Origin: Bin87 sp965203855
GTDB lineage: Bacteria > Chloroflexota > Dehalococcoidia > Lucifugimonadales > UBA3495
Direction of reading: 5' to 3'
Assembly: GCA_965203855.1 (NCBI GenBank)
Contig: CBDBDN010000005.1
Coordinates: 1,302,001-1,366,000, forward strand
DNA length: 64,000 bases
A program made the position numbers and the translations under genes. Position 1 is the first letter of the stretch; every line of letters begins with the position of its first letter. Below are positions 1 to 8,533 of this stretch, in pieces. Under the pieces are notes generated by a model. It worked only from the letters and a program-made list of their open reading frames with translations, made no database searches and had not been told where the DNA came from.

Positions 1-287
1 CCCGCGAGCCGCAGATGATGGACAAAGCGATGGCCGCCGCCGCCGAACTGATGCAGGAATGCGCTATCTTGGGCGGAACTTTGAGTGGCGAACACGGCAT
101 CGGCCTGGAAAAGAAAGAGTTTATGCCCCTGGTCTATACGGACGCTGATATGGCGGCGATGCAAAAGGTACGGGAAGCCTTTGCGCCGCAGAACCGTCTC
201 AATCCCGGCAAGATTTTCCCGGACGGCAGCTATTACCGACCCGACCGGGCGCACCCTGCCGGCTTGGCCGCCGGCCTGTACGCCTAA
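1..287 (+). CDS. glcD: Glycolate oxidase subunit GlcD, C-terminal end (partial)
   Basis: This is the C-terminus of an FAD-linked oxidase; the 5' part lies outside the window and the reading frame is open from base 3. The segment around SGEHGIGLEKKEF, followed by a NRLNPGKIFP ending, is the characteristic C-terminal region of GlcD/D-lactate dehydrogenase-type flavoproteins, where the His of the GEHGIG loop lies near the flavin. GlcD oxidises glycolate to glyoxylate together with GlcE and GlcF, which follow on the same strand after one small gene. The family assignment is strong. Glycolate rather than D-lactate as substrate is inferred from the glcE-glcF neighbours. Confidence 0.88.
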   Translation, partial: REPQMMDKAMAAAAELMQECAILGGTLSGEHGIGLEKKEFMPLVYTDADMAAMQKVREAFAPQNRLNPGKIFPDGSYYRPDRAHPAGLAAGLYA

Positions 288-334
288 CGACGACCGCTGC
301 CCGGATTGCCGCCACCCACAGCGATGCATTAACT

Positions 335-739
335 ATGGAACTGATTGACCGCGCAATTGAAGGAAAGTACTGGGTCGTTTATTATCTGGTGTACGCCGTC
401 GGAGTAGCGATCGGGCTGGCGCTCTACTGGCCCGAAATCACCGGATATTACACGCCCAAAGACGAGCGGCTGTTCCTGTTGGCCGGCATTGTAGGCCTGG
501 CCGCGGGAACGGCCCTGATGTCGGTAATCATCGTGGAGGTAACCGGACGTATGGTACTGCTGATACCCGCCGCATGGCGCAAAGCCAAAGCGGAAGGACA
601 CGCCGAAGGCCGCGCCGAGGAACACGACCGTATCCAAAGCGTCATCGCCCAATTCGGGCAGATTGACCCCGATACCGGAGCGATTACCTTGGGAACCGAA
701 GCGCAGGAGCAGCTGCGTAACGGAATTGGCAAGCGGTAG
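335..739 (+). CDS. Small membrane protein with charged C-terminal helix
   Basis: This 134-residue protein is not a family I recognise. Two or three hydrophobic segments (about residues 12-32, 46-66 and 70-84) are followed by an Ala/Glu/Lys/Arg-rich helix with AEG repeats (KAEGHAEGRAEE). It sits between glcD and glcE on the same strand with short gaps, so it is probably co-transcribed. The AEG-rich tail resembles the EGIAEG tail of the decayed gene near 17 kb, suggesting a common lineage-specific membrane/coiled-coil design. No enzyme motif is visible. It may be an accessory membrane anchor for the oxidase, but only position supports that. Confidence 0.6.
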   Translation: MELIDRAIEGKYWVVYYLVYAVGVAIGLALYWPEITGYYTPKDERLFLLAGIVGLAAGTALMSVIIVEVTGRMVLLIPAAWRKAKAEGHAEGRAEEHDRIQSVIAQFGQIDPDTGAITLGTEAQEQLRNGIGKR

Positions 740-783
740 CCGGCTGCTGATTCGCCCGCATTTATGACCGCGCAGTTTGGATT

Positions 784-2109
784 ATGTCTAACTCAATAGC
801 CGCACAACTTGCCGACATCCTAGGCGCCGATGCCGTTGCGCCATCCGCAGAGTTGGCCGATTATGCCGTCGGCGCGCTGACGCCAGCGGCTACCGTGCGG
901 CCCGCCGACGCTGACGGCGTTGCCGCCGCGCTGCGCTGGGCCGGCCAGACGGATTTTGCCGTCTATCCCGTCGGCGGCCGCACCCAGATTGACCTGGGCA
1001 ACTCGGCAACCCGCCCCGGCATCGCCCTGGATCTAACCGATCTGAACCAACTGATTGACTTCCAGCCGGCCGACCTTACCGTAACCGTTGCCGCCGGCAT
1101 GACCCTGGCGCAGCTGGATGCCATCGTAGGGCGCGAGGACAAGTGCGTTCCCATCTGGGCGCCGTTGGCGGAACGGGCCACCGTGGGGGGCGTGTTGGCG
1201 GCCGGCGCCAGCGGCCCGCTCCGCAGCGCCTACGGCCTGCCCCGCGACTGGCTCATCGGCATCAGCGTCGCCGGCGCCGACGGGACGCTCAGCAAAGCCG
1301 GCGGCAAGGTAGTCAAGAATGTAACCGGCTACGACCTGAACCGTCTTTATACCGGCTCCCTGGGTACGCTGGCGGTGATTACCGAGGCAACCTTTAAGAT
1401 TGCTCCGGCGCCGCGCGAGTGGGCCGTAATCTTTGCCGCATTTCACGATGCCGACGCCGCATCCGAAGCCTGCCTCAATCTGCGAAACCAGCCCTTTGCG
1501 CCGTTGGGCTTGCATCTCATGAACCCCGCAGCGGCGCAGCGGCTGGCCGCGCCGAACTTGCCGGTCGGATATGGCCCGGTGGCAGTGGCAATCGTAGGCG
1601 GCCGGCCGGCCGCAGTGCAGCGACAGCTGATTGACACCGCCCTGCTCTGGTTAGGCACTTTGGCATCGGTACATATTGAACGCGACGACCCGGCAGCCGG
1701 AATGGCGGCGCTTGCCAACCTGCCGGCCGGTTCGCATACCATAGCCGTCCGTATCAATGCGCCGCCGGCCGCGCTGTCGGCAATGCTGGGGCTGGAAGCT
1801 TGCGAACTGGCCGGCGCCGGGCCTCCCGGCATCGTCGCCGATGTCGGCTTTGGCGGCGGCCGGCTGTTCTGGTGGGACGACTTTACGGATGCAGACCCGG
1901 CAGATTTAGCCGGCGGCCTGCGTAAAATCCAGGACGCCGCCATCTCTTGGGGCGGCGACGCCGTCATTGAACGCTGCCCGGAGCCGGTGAAACAACAGAT
2001 AGACATTTGGGGGCCGCAGCCGTCAGGTTTCTCCATAATGCGCCGCCTGAAGCAGCAATTTGACCCGAACAACATCCTCAACCCCGGCCGCTTTATTGGA
2101 GGGTTGTGA
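784..2109 (+). CDS. glcE: Glycolate oxidase FAD-binding subunit GlcE
   Basis: This 441-residue FAD-binding type 4 (PCMH-fold) protein has the expected N-terminal flavin region, YPVGGRTQIDLG at about residues 60-71 and GGVLAAGASGPLRSAYG at about 136-152, the latter followed by DWLIGISV. The C-terminus ends in DPNNILNPGRF, shared with GlcD. GlcE is the second flavin subunit of membrane-associated glycolate dehydrogenase. Its stop codon overlaps the glcF start (TGATG), indicating translational coupling. Length and order (D-x-E-F) match the family, apart from the extra small membrane gene between D and E. Confidence 0.92.
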   Translation: MSNSIAAQLADILGADAVAPSAELADYAVGALTPAATVRPADADGVAAALRWAGQTDFAVYPVGGRTQIDLGNSATRPGIALDLTDLNQLIDFQPADLTVTVAAGMTLAQLDAIVGREDKCVPIWAPLAERATVGGVLAAGASGPLRSAYGLPRDWLIGISVAGADGTLSKAGGKVVKNVTGYDLNRLYTGSLGTLAVITEATFKIAPAPREWAVIFAAFHDADAASEACLNLRNQPFAPLGLHLMNPAAAQRLAAPNLPVGYGPVAVAIVGGRPAAVQRQLIDTALLWLGTLASVHIERDDPAAGMAALANLPAGSHTIAVRINAPPAALSAMLGLEACELAGAGPPGIVADVGFGGGRLFWWDDFTDADPADLAGGLRKIQDAAISWGGDAVIERCPEPVKQQIDIWGPQPSGFSIMRRLKQQFDPNNILNPGRFIGGL

Positions 2110-3533
2110 TGGCAGCCACCACTACAACTGAACGCCATTCCGATGCCGGAACTAACGCCGGCGGTATCCCGGATGCTTTTGCCCCTCACGCCGGGCATGG
2201 GTTTCCTTACGGAGTTCCCTTTACGGGCGCGCTGAACGATGGGCCGGGTTTTGCGGGCGACGATGCGCCGGCGGAATCCGATCTGTACCGCTGCGTCCAC
2301 TGCGGCCTGTGTTTGAGCGCCTGCCCCACTTATGTGGAAACCCGTTTGGAAGCGGAATCCCCGCGCGGACGCATTGCCCTGATGAAAGCCGTCAACGAGG
2401 AACGCGTCGGCGTCAGCGACCGGCTGGTCGCGCATTGGGAGCTGTGCCTGCAATGCCGGGCCTGCGAAGCCGTCTGCCCCTCCGGTGTCCCCTACGGGCG
2501 GCTGATGGAGCATACGCGCGCGCAGGTTGCCGAACACGGGATGCAAAGCCCGCAGTTGAGCCGTCTCTCCCGTCTCTTTCTGCGCGCCGCCCTGCCGCAC
2601 AACGGACGGCTGCGCCTGGCCGGACACTTGATGCGGGCCTACCAGCGTTCCGGCTTGCAGACCCTGGCGCGCAAATCCCGCGCGCTGCGGGTTCTGCCCG
2701 GCGGGTTGAGCAATATGGAAGCGCAAATGCCGGTGATGGGCCGCCGCTTTTTCCGCCCAAACCGCCATCCGTTCCCGGCGCAAGGCGCGCGTCGGATGAC
2801 CGTCGGGCTGCTGTCCGGCTGCGTGATGCCGCTGATGCAGGGCGCGGCGATGGATGCCGCCGTCCGGGTCTTGCAGCGCAACGGCTGCGAAGTAATCGTA
2901 CCGCCGGCTCAGGGCTGCTGCGGCGCGCTGAACCGGCACGCCGGCGATTTGGAGCTGGGCCGGCAGATGGCGCGGCGCAACATTGACGCCTTTCGCAATG
3001 CCGGCGTGTCCGTTATCATCACGGCATCCGCCGGCTGCGGCTCGGCAATGAAAGAGTACGGCGAACTGCTGGCCGGCGATGCGGAATATGCCGCCGCCGC
3101 GCGGGAGTTCGCCGACAATACCCGCGACATTACCGAGTTTCTGGCCGCGCTGCCGCTGGAATCGCCCCAAACCGACTATCCGTGCCGGGTTACGATGCAG
3201 GATCCGTGCCACCTGGCCCACGCCCAGCGGATTACCGATGCGCCCCGCTGGCTGCTGCAAAGCATTCCGGGCCTGGAGCTGGTGGAGATGGCCGAATCAT
3301 CGCTGTGCTGCGGTTCCGCCGGTTTCTATTCGCTGATCCAGCCGGAGATGTCGGGCCGCCTGCAACGCCGCAAAGTAGGCAACGCTATGGACACCGGGGC
3401 GGATATTATCGCATCCGCCAATCCCGGCTGCATCGCGCAGCTGGAACAAGGACTGCAAGCGGCAGGCGCAACGGCGCGGGTAATGCACGTAGTGGAGATA
3501 CTGGATGCGGCGTATCGGCAGGAACTGGGGTAG
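2109..3533 (+). CDS. glcF: Glycolate oxidase iron-sulfur subunit GlcF
   Basis: The protein carries two 4Fe-4S motifs: CVHCGLCLSACP near residues 62-73 and CLQCRACEAVCP near 113-124. These are followed by two cysteine-rich CCG domains (GCVMPLMQG...GCCGALNRHAG and DPCHLAHAQ...LCCGSAGFYSL), the layout of GlcF/heterodisulfide reductase D-like electron carriers. It passes electrons from the GlcDE flavins to the membrane quinone pool. The ATG at 2109 is preferred because GGAGGG at 2098-2103 is well placed; a GTG at 2106 is possible. The start overlaps the glcE stop. Confidence 0.93.
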   Translation: MAATTTTERHSDAGTNAGGIPDAFAPHAGHGFPYGVPFTGALNDGPGFAGDDAPAESDLYRCVHCGLCLSACPTYVETRLEAESPRGRIALMKAVNEERVGVSDRLVAHWELCLQCRACEAVCPSGVPYGRLMEHTRAQVAEHGMQSPQLSRLSRLFLRAALPHNGRLRLAGHLMRAYQRSGLQTLARKSRALRVLPGGLSNMEAQMPVMGRRFFRPNRHPFPAQGARRMTVGLLSGCVMPLMQGAAMDAAVRVLQRNGCEVIVPPAQGCCGALNRHAGDLELGRQMARRNIDAFRNAGVSVIITASAGCGSAMKEYGELLAGDAEYAAAAREFADNTRDITEFLAALPLESPQTDYPCRVTMQDPCHLAHAQRITDAPRWLLQSIPGLELVEMAESSLCCGSAGFYSLIQPEMSGRLQRRKVGNAMDTGADIIASANPGCIAQLEQGLQAAGATARVMHVVEILDAAYRQELG

Positions 3534-3688
3534 TCGGGCGATGAGGAACTGGGGTCAGGTGCGGCGGAACTGCTCGCGAATTTTGTGGTATGGCAACACT
3601 GCCCCAACAAACGGCGGTTAAGACGCGACGTGCGGTGGAGACTATGGAGGCAATACGTTGATACGCAAGGAGATTATATGACACCTTC

Positions 3689-4324
3689 CTAAACATTCCT
3701 ATATGAAAGAAATTTTTCTATTCCATCTACGCACTGTGTAATGACATACAGACAATGGCGTATGAATTTGGGAGACATATAAAACATCCAAGGTTTATTA
3801 TCAGAAATCGATTTGCCAAACCAGTCTGTAGGCCAGCTTTTCAGGCGATTTTCGAATTTGCAACGCTCGTGTTCAGGCCATTCGAAGCCGTGATGGAACA
3901 TTTTGTTCCTGTAAGCAAAAAGTGCTTCCAGAGTTAGATCGAAGTCTTTGGGCAAATATGGTTCCAGCCCAACTTCCCTTACAATGTTCGCAATATTTTT
4001 CGCTATATCGCTATTATATGGCATCTCTTTTTTGATTGTCCAGAAGGTACGCTTGAAAACAGTTTCTGCAACAGGGGCGAGCATACCTACAGTTGCCATG
4101 CTGTGGGCCGCGTCTTGATAAACCGATGTGTGCACCAGTTCAACCCACTGATCAACGGCGGTTTCACGGGCATCGCCAGAGGAGCGCAACACAAATTCTT
4201 CAGTATTCGCGATGTCATATGCCAATTCGTCGTCAGATTTTTCTTGCCGGTACAACAGACCATAGATGGCTTCTAATTGGCTGTCATAGTCGAAATCCAA
4301 CCAACTGCTCTGTGCTGATTCCAT
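3689..4324 (-). CDS. HEPN-like hypothetical protein, AT-richer than neighbours
   Basis: This mostly helical protein of 211 residues has no match I can name. The start at 4324 follows GAGGT at good spacing. Near residues 137-145 it has AYRNKMFHHGF, which fits the R-x4-H pattern of HEPN domains, found in many toxin and defence RNases. The base composition is visibly richer in A/T than flanking genes, suggesting horizontal acquisition. It is separated by about 340 bp of repeats from the methyltransferase-HNH operon on the same strand. HEPN membership is inference from one motif plus helical content; the protein could be a non-catalytic helical protein. Confidence 0.6.
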   Translation of the reverse strand: MESAQSSWLDFDYDSQLEAIYGLLYRQEKSDDELAYDIANTEEFVLRSSGDARETAVDQWVELVHTSVYQDAAHSMATVGMLAPVAETVFKRTFWTIKKEMPYNSDIAKNIANIVREVGLEPYLPKDFDLTLEALFAYRNKMFHHGFEWPEHERCKFENRLKSWPTDWFGKSISDNKPWMFYMSPKFIRHCLYVITQCVDGIEKFLSYRNV

Positions 4325-4419
4325 GTTTGATACCTCGCTTGTTTTGACGACATTTCCATCCCAACGAGGAATAACCTGCTGGTATTCGCGTGATTGGGCA
4401 ACTCCAAGTGGATTAAGTT

Positions 4420-4521
4420 GATCGGGATGCCGTTACTCCCGTATGGCCGGGCGGCTCCCGATGGGTTATTATTGACCGGGATGCTGTTATTCCCGTATAG
4501 CCGGGCGGCTCCCGATGGGTT
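4420..4521. repeat. Two 48-bp direct repeats, each a potential hairpin
   Basis: Copies at 4420-4467 and 4474-4521 differ at only a few positions. Each opens with ATCGGGA or ACCGGGA and closes with TCCCGAT, so each can fold into a stem-loop with a GCCGGGCGGC-containing loop. They lie in the gap between the HEPN-like gene and the methyltransferase gene and contain no reading frame. The rest of this gap holds a single arm of the window-wide palindromic repeat at about 4603-4630. Confidence 0.75.
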
Positions 4522-4663
4522 CGGTTGCCGGTAAAGTTAGCACAACCCCATGCGCCTGTCAACCGTTGCCGTAGCGCAAGCCGGCGTTCATCCGATGCGC
4601 CCGGATTCCGGTTTTCGCCGGAACGACGGGTTTATAGCTAAATCATCTAATCGGAAACACCGC

Positions 4664-6055
4664 CTATGCCGCCATCCCCATCTCGCGCAGGCGAGCCAGC
4701 AGGTATTCCTGCGGCCGGTCGCCTTTGACCCGGTTGCAGTGGCCGCAGAGCAGTTGCAGGTTTTCAATATGGTCGGAGCCGCCGCCGGATTGGGGGATGA
4801 TATGGTCAACCTCCAGATGGCGGAATTCAAAAGCGGAGCCGCAGCCCCGGCAGCGTCCCTCCTGCTGCCCAAACAGGATATGCTTGTTCTGCCGATAAGG
4901 GCGGGGCGCGTCAATGTCGGTGCGGCGGGGTATGTCGGTGCGAGCGGTTACCAGGCGGTTGTGAAACAGGTTGCCCATTGACTGCCGCAGGCGCATATTG
5001 ACCAGTTCCACGGCCTTGGGCGAAATGTCAATGCCAATCCAGCGGCGGCTCAGCTGCTCGGCGGCCACGCAGGCGGTAGCGCAGCCGCAGAACGGATCCA
5101 GCACTACATCGCCCGGATTGGACGATGCGCTGATAATGCGTTCCAGCAAGGCCAACGGCTTTTGCGTCGGATAGCCGATGCGCTCTTTGGACCTTGCTTG
5201 CAACGGTTTTACGTCCGTCCAAAAGTCTTGCAGCGGTACACCCGGCATCTCGTCGAGATAGCGTTTATAGCTTGGAACTGCCCCAGGTCGTCGCTGAATT
5301 ATCCGGCCGGCGTCAATCAGCTCTTGCATTCGCGTTTCGCTGTAACGCCAGTATCTGGTAACGCCCATTACTTCGTATTGCGGGTTGCCTTTGGCAGATC
5401 CGCCGGGGCCGGTCAAATTATCCAATCGGTAGCGTCGATTGGTCTCCGGCTCGATGTACTTGTAGAAATTTCGGACATAATCCGGGTCGTAATCGGTATA
5501 AAGAGGGTTCCAGGTCCACCTATCCGACTTGGTGTAAAAGAGCAAGGTGTCGTGGATGCGGCCATGCTGTTGACGGCCTTGTCGTGTATCGCTATGGGCG
5601 GCGGTGCGTTTCCAAGTAATTTCGCTGCGGAAATTGCCGGCCCCATAAATGCTGTCCAGCAGCAGTTTGAGGTAATGGCTGGCGGTAGGGTCGCAGTGCA
5701 GGTAGATGGAGCCGGTGTCTTTCAATACGCGGCGCATTTCCAGCAGGCGCACGGCCATCATACACAGATACGACTGCATCCCCTTGCCGTGGGTCAGGCC
5801 GGCAGCGGCCAACGCCTGATACAGCGCCGGCTGCTCGTCGGCAATCAGCCCCATCCATGCCACATCCAGATCGGAGAGCGCCCAAGTATCTTTAAAAGCG
5901 GCGCCGGCGGCGGCGCTGCCGACGGGAGCGGCATAGTTGCGGTTAGAGTTGAACGGCGGGTCCAGATAGATCAGGTCAACCGATGCGGAGTTAAGGCCGC
6001 GCAGGATGTCCAGGTTATCGCCCGTCCAGACGGTTTTATCGGCGAAGTTGGTCAT
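4664..6055 (-). CDS. DNA methyltransferase fused to C-terminal HNH domain
   Basis: This 463-residue fusion protein has the catalytic motif IV LDPPF at about residues 32-36 and the AdoMet motif I DPFCGCAT near 320, in the beta-class order. An intervening region with the YPTQKP signature precedes motif I. The C-terminal ~70 residues form a zinc-type HNH domain: CRGCG near 396, LEVDHIIPQSGGGSDHIENL, then CGHC. The first part should methylate an amino group on adenine or cytosine and the second may cut DNA, making a possible single-chain restriction-modification enzyme. It closes an operon behind three PaREP1 genes (24-bp gap). No Shine-Dalgarno is obvious at 6055, consistent with coupling to the upstream gene. 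Confidence 0.88.
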   Translation of the reverse strand: MTNFADKTVWTGDNLDILRGLNSASVDLIYLDPPFNSNRNYAAPVGSAAAGAAFKDTWALSDLDVAWMGLIADEQPALYQALAAAGLTHGKGMQSYLCMMAVRLLEMRRVLKDTGSIYLHCDPTASHYLKLLLDSIYGAGNFRSEITWKRTAAHSDTRQGRQQHGRIHDTLLFYTKSDRWTWNPLYTDYDPDYVRNFYKYIEPETNRRYRLDNLTGPGGSAKGNPQYEVMGVTRYWRYSETRMQELIDAGRIIQRRPGAVPSYKRYLDEMPGVPLQDFWTDVKPLQARSKERIGYPTQKPLALLERIISASSNPGDVVLDPFCGCATACVAAEQLSRRWIGIDISPKAVELVNMRLRQSMGNLFHNRLVTARTDIPRRTDIDAPRPYRQNKHILFGQQEGRCRGCGSAFEFRHLEVDHIIPQSGGGSDHIENLQLLCGHCNRVKGDRPQEYLLARLREMGMAA

Positions 6056-6079
6056 TGCGATTGCTTCACTGCATCCGTT

Positions 6080-6439
6080 TCAAGACGGGTTGGACAAGGA
6101 TTCCAGTTTGTCCAGGAATTGCGCGATGTCATCCAGATCGCCGTCCACGCTTACGGCGGGCATCCAGTTTTCGTAGTAATTCGCCTCGAGGCTGCCGGCG
6201 GCACAGAACAGCCGGCGGATGTCGTCATCTCCGGTTTCAGCGACCAGGCAAGTGATGGCATTGAAAAGGTCGGCATGGGTCTGATGCGCCCAACCGCGTT
6301 GCTCGGCTACGGATTTCAACATTTGAGAACCGGCAGCCCAGCCCATTGCCGAAGCTTGACGGGTATCGCCGAGATATAATTCCTCACGGGCTTGCGCCAG
6401 CAAATGCCGGCTGTCGGCCTGATAAGTTGGCATTGCCAT
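6080..6439 (-). CDS. PaREP1-family protein, copy 1
   Basis: This 119-residue all-helical protein belongs to a set of three tandem paralogues. The shared core (Y..ASRHLL.QA..EL..GDTRQAS, then RGWAHQTHADLF) matches the PaREP1/PaREP8 family known from archaea and some bacteria, whose function is unknown. The RGWAHQSH-like core loosely fits an R-x6-H HEPN-like pattern, though in this copy the second His follows Thr. An AGGGG ribosome site precedes the ATG. It is the most diverged of the three and lies directly upstream of the methyltransferase-HNH gene in the same transcription direction. Confidence 0.75.
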   Translation of the reverse strand: MAMPTYQADSRHLLAQAREELYLGDTRQASAMGWAAGSQMLKSVAEQRGWAHQTHADLFNAITCLVAETGDDDIRRLFCAAGSLEANYYENWMPAVSVDGDLDDIAQFLDKLESLSNPS

Positions 6440-6448
6440 AACATCCCC

Positions 6449-6805
6449 TTACGGCGCGGCCATCGGTTCCAGCTTGTCCACGAACCGCTCAATTTTTGAC
6501 AGGGCGCCGGATACATTTTCGGCGTTATCCCAATTTTCGTAAAAGTTGATATGGAGGGAGTTGGCGATATGGAACATATCGCGGATGTCGTCATCTCCGG
6601 TTTCGGCGACCAGCCGGGAGATAACATTAAAGAGGGCGGCATGGCTTTGATGCGCCCAGCCGCGCCGCGCCGCTACGGATTTGACCATTTGCGCGGCGGC
6701 GTCCCAGCCTTTTTCGGACGCTTGGCGCGTATCGCCCGCCGCCAGTTCCATATGCGCCTGCATCAGCAAATGCCGGCTGGCGGTCTGATAGGTTTGCGCT
6801 ATCAT
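6449..6805 (-). CDS. PaREP1-family protein, copy 2
   Basis: This 118-residue paralogue is very similar to copy 3, particularly across residues 5-55 (ASRHLLMQAHMELAAGDTRQ and RRGWAHQSHAAL). AAGGGGAGC precedes the ATG at 6805. It is separated by 9 bp from copy 1 and 12 bp from copy 3, so all three are probably translated from one message. The acidic C-terminal half (GDDDIRDMF, then LSKIERFVDKLE) varies between copies, suggesting different partners or targets for a conserved helical core. The biochemical role is unknown. Confidence 0.78.
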   Translation of the reverse strand: MIAQTYQTASRHLLMQAHMELAAGDTRQASEKGWDAAAQMVKSVAARRGWAHQSHAALFNVISRLVAETGDDDIRDMFHIANSLHINFYENWDNAENVSGALSKIERFVDKLEPMAAP

Positions 6806-6817
6806 AAGTTGCTCCCC

Positions 6818-7174
6818 TTACGGCTCGTCCAGCAGTTCCAGCTTGTCCAGAAGCTGTGCGATGTCGTCAAGGCTGTCGGACACGTTCTCGGCGTTATTCC
6901 AGTTTTCATAGAAGTTCACATGGAGGTTGCCGGCAACATCAAACAACCGCCGTATCTCCCGGTCGCCGGTTTCGTTGGTCAATCGCCTGACGACAAAATA
7001 GAGGGCAGCATGGCTTTGATGCGCCCAGCCGCGCCGCGCCGCTACGGATTTCACCATTTGCGCGGCGGCGCCCCAGCCTTTCTCGGAGGCTTGGCGCGTA
7101 TCGCCTGCCGCCAGTTCCATATGCGCCTGCATCAGCAAATGCCGGCTGGCGATCTGATAGGTTTGCGTCGTCAT
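6818..7174 (-). CDS. PaREP1-family protein, copy 3 (first in array)
   Basis: The frame is open upstream to 7243, but the ATG at 7174 (MTTQTYQIASRHLL) follows AAGGGGC and aligns with the starts of the other two copies, so 7174 is chosen; the longer form would run into the aminotransferase gene. The protein is 118 residues, helical, with the same RGWAHQSH core. It lies 43 bp behind the aminotransferase gene on the same strand. It may share that transcript or use its own promoter in the short gap. Function is unknown; the tandem triplication next to a methyltransferase-HNH gene points to an accessory or defence role. Confidence 0.78.
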   Translation of the reverse strand: MTTQTYQIASRHLLMQAHMELAAGDTRQASEKGWGAAAQMVKSVAARRGWAHQSHAALYFVVRRLTNETGDREIRRLFDVAGNLHVNFYENWNNAENVSDSLDDIAQLLDKLELLDEP

Positions 7175-7217
7175 AAATTGCCCCTTACAGTGTTGGCGCG
7201 GATACAGTACAAAGCGC

Positions 7218-8420
7218 TTACCCCATACCGTCATCCCGGGCAAAGCTGCGCTGCGCCGCCGCTACGCTGGCGCCGTAGGCCACTTCGTAGCCGGCATCGG
7301 AGAGGATTACTTCCATAGCGGAGAGGAGAGCCAGCACATTGCGGTCGCGGGCGCCTTCGCCCATCATTCCGATGCGCCAGGCCCGGCCACGGAACTCGCC
7401 GAGTCCGCCGCTGACTTCAATGTTCCATTCGTCCAGCAGGCGTTTGCGGGCGGCGGCGTCATCAACGCCCGCCGGCGCTTTCACTACGGTGATGGGGTTG
7501 AGCTGGTAGTCGGGGGATGCCGCCAGTTCCAGCCCCATCGCCGTCAGGCCGGCGCGCAGGCCGCCGGCGACCCGGGCGTGCCGGGCGTGGCGCTCCGCAA
7601 TCCCCTCCTCCATCATCATCCGCAGCGATTCCCGCATTGCGTAAGTCATCGTGATGGGACTGGTGTGGTGATAGACGCGCTGGGTCTGGTTCCAGTATTC
7701 GGCGACGCCTTGCAGGTTAAAGTAGAAGCTTTCCACTTTGCTGGAACGGGCGTCTATTGTTGCCATGGCGCGGGGGCTGAAACTGATGGGCGCCAGGCCC
7801 GGCGGCGCGCCCAGGCACTTCTGGCTGGCGCTGTAACACACATCAATGTCCCAATCGTCCACCCGCACTTCGTGGCTGCCCAGAGAGGTTACGGCATCCA
7901 CCACTACCAGCGCGCCGTGCCGATGGGCCAGTGCGATGGCGTCCTGCACCGGAGTGAGGGCGCCGGTGGAAGTTTCGGCGTGCACCAGGCCCACCATGCG
8001 GGCGCCGGGGTTCGCATTAAGGGCGTCCTCCAGGGCGTTGAGGTCGGCCGGCTCGCCCCAGGGGGAATCGACCATTATGGTGTTGGCGCCGCACCGCTGG
8101 GCAATGTCGGCCAGCCGGACGCCAAAGTACCCGTTGCGGCAGACGATGGCGGTATCGCCGCGTTCCAGAATGTTGACGCAGGCGGTTTCCATCGCGCCGG
8201 TGCCGGTAGCGGATATGGGCATCGTTACCTGGTTCTCGGTGTGAAAAACCTGCCGCAGCATCGCGCAGACTTCGTCCATCACCTGAAAAAATACCGGGTC
8301 AAGATGCCCGATTACCGGCTGGGTCATGGCCCGCAGCACGCGGGGATGCACGGTGCAGGGGCCGGCGCCCAGCAGCAGCCGATTCGGCGCTTCAAATTCG
8401 TCTCGGTATGAGTCGCTCAC
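7218..8420 (-). CDS. Alanine-glyoxylate / serine-pyruvate aminotransferase (class V, PLP)
   Basis: This 400-residue class V aminotransferase has the PLP Lys in SASQKCLGAPPGLAPISF and the cofactor-binding Asp in VVVDAVTSLGSHEV about 25 residues before it. The N-terminal LLLGAGPCTVHPRVL loop is typical of the alanine-glyoxylate/serine-glyoxylate/serine-pyruvate subgroup. It would convert glyoxylate to glycine using alanine or serine, linking it to GlcDEF upstream and to malate synthase near 32 kb. The start is a GTG at 8420 after GGAG. Exact amino donor cannot be read from sequence. The 113 bp upstream of it hold imperfect 15-nt repeats and nothing coding. Confidence 0.9.
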   Translation of the reverse strand: MSDSYRDEFEAPNRLLLGAGPCTVHPRVLRAMTQPVIGHLDPVFFQVMDEVCAMLRQVFHTENQVTMPISATGTGAMETACVNILERGDTAIVCRNGYFGVRLADIAQRCGANTIMVDSPWGEPADLNALEDALNANPGARMVGLVHAETSTGALTPVQDAIALAHRHGALVVVDAVTSLGSHEVRVDDWDIDVCYSASQKCLGAPPGLAPISFSPRAMATIDARSSKVESFYFNLQGVAEYWNQTQRVYHHTSPITMTYAMRESLRMMMEEGIAERHARHARVAGGLRAGLTAMGLELAASPDYQLNPITVVKAPAGVDDAAARKRLLDEWNIEVSGGLGEFRGRAWRIGMMGEGARDRNVLALLSAMEVILSDAGYEVAYGASVAAAQRSFARDDGMG

Positions 8421-8533
8421 GATGGTCTCCGCTTTTCAAACAAGTGTGCCGGGTATGGTATGCCCAGCATTGGATGCCGAGCAGTGGATTCCAGGCAGTA
8501 GATGCCGAGCATTGGACGATAACCAGCCCCGGC

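Noticed and set aside
1443..3260. 605-codon minus-strand frame opposite glcE/glcF
   Set aside because: Gly/Arg/Gln-rich composition, antisense to recognised iron-sulfur motifs.
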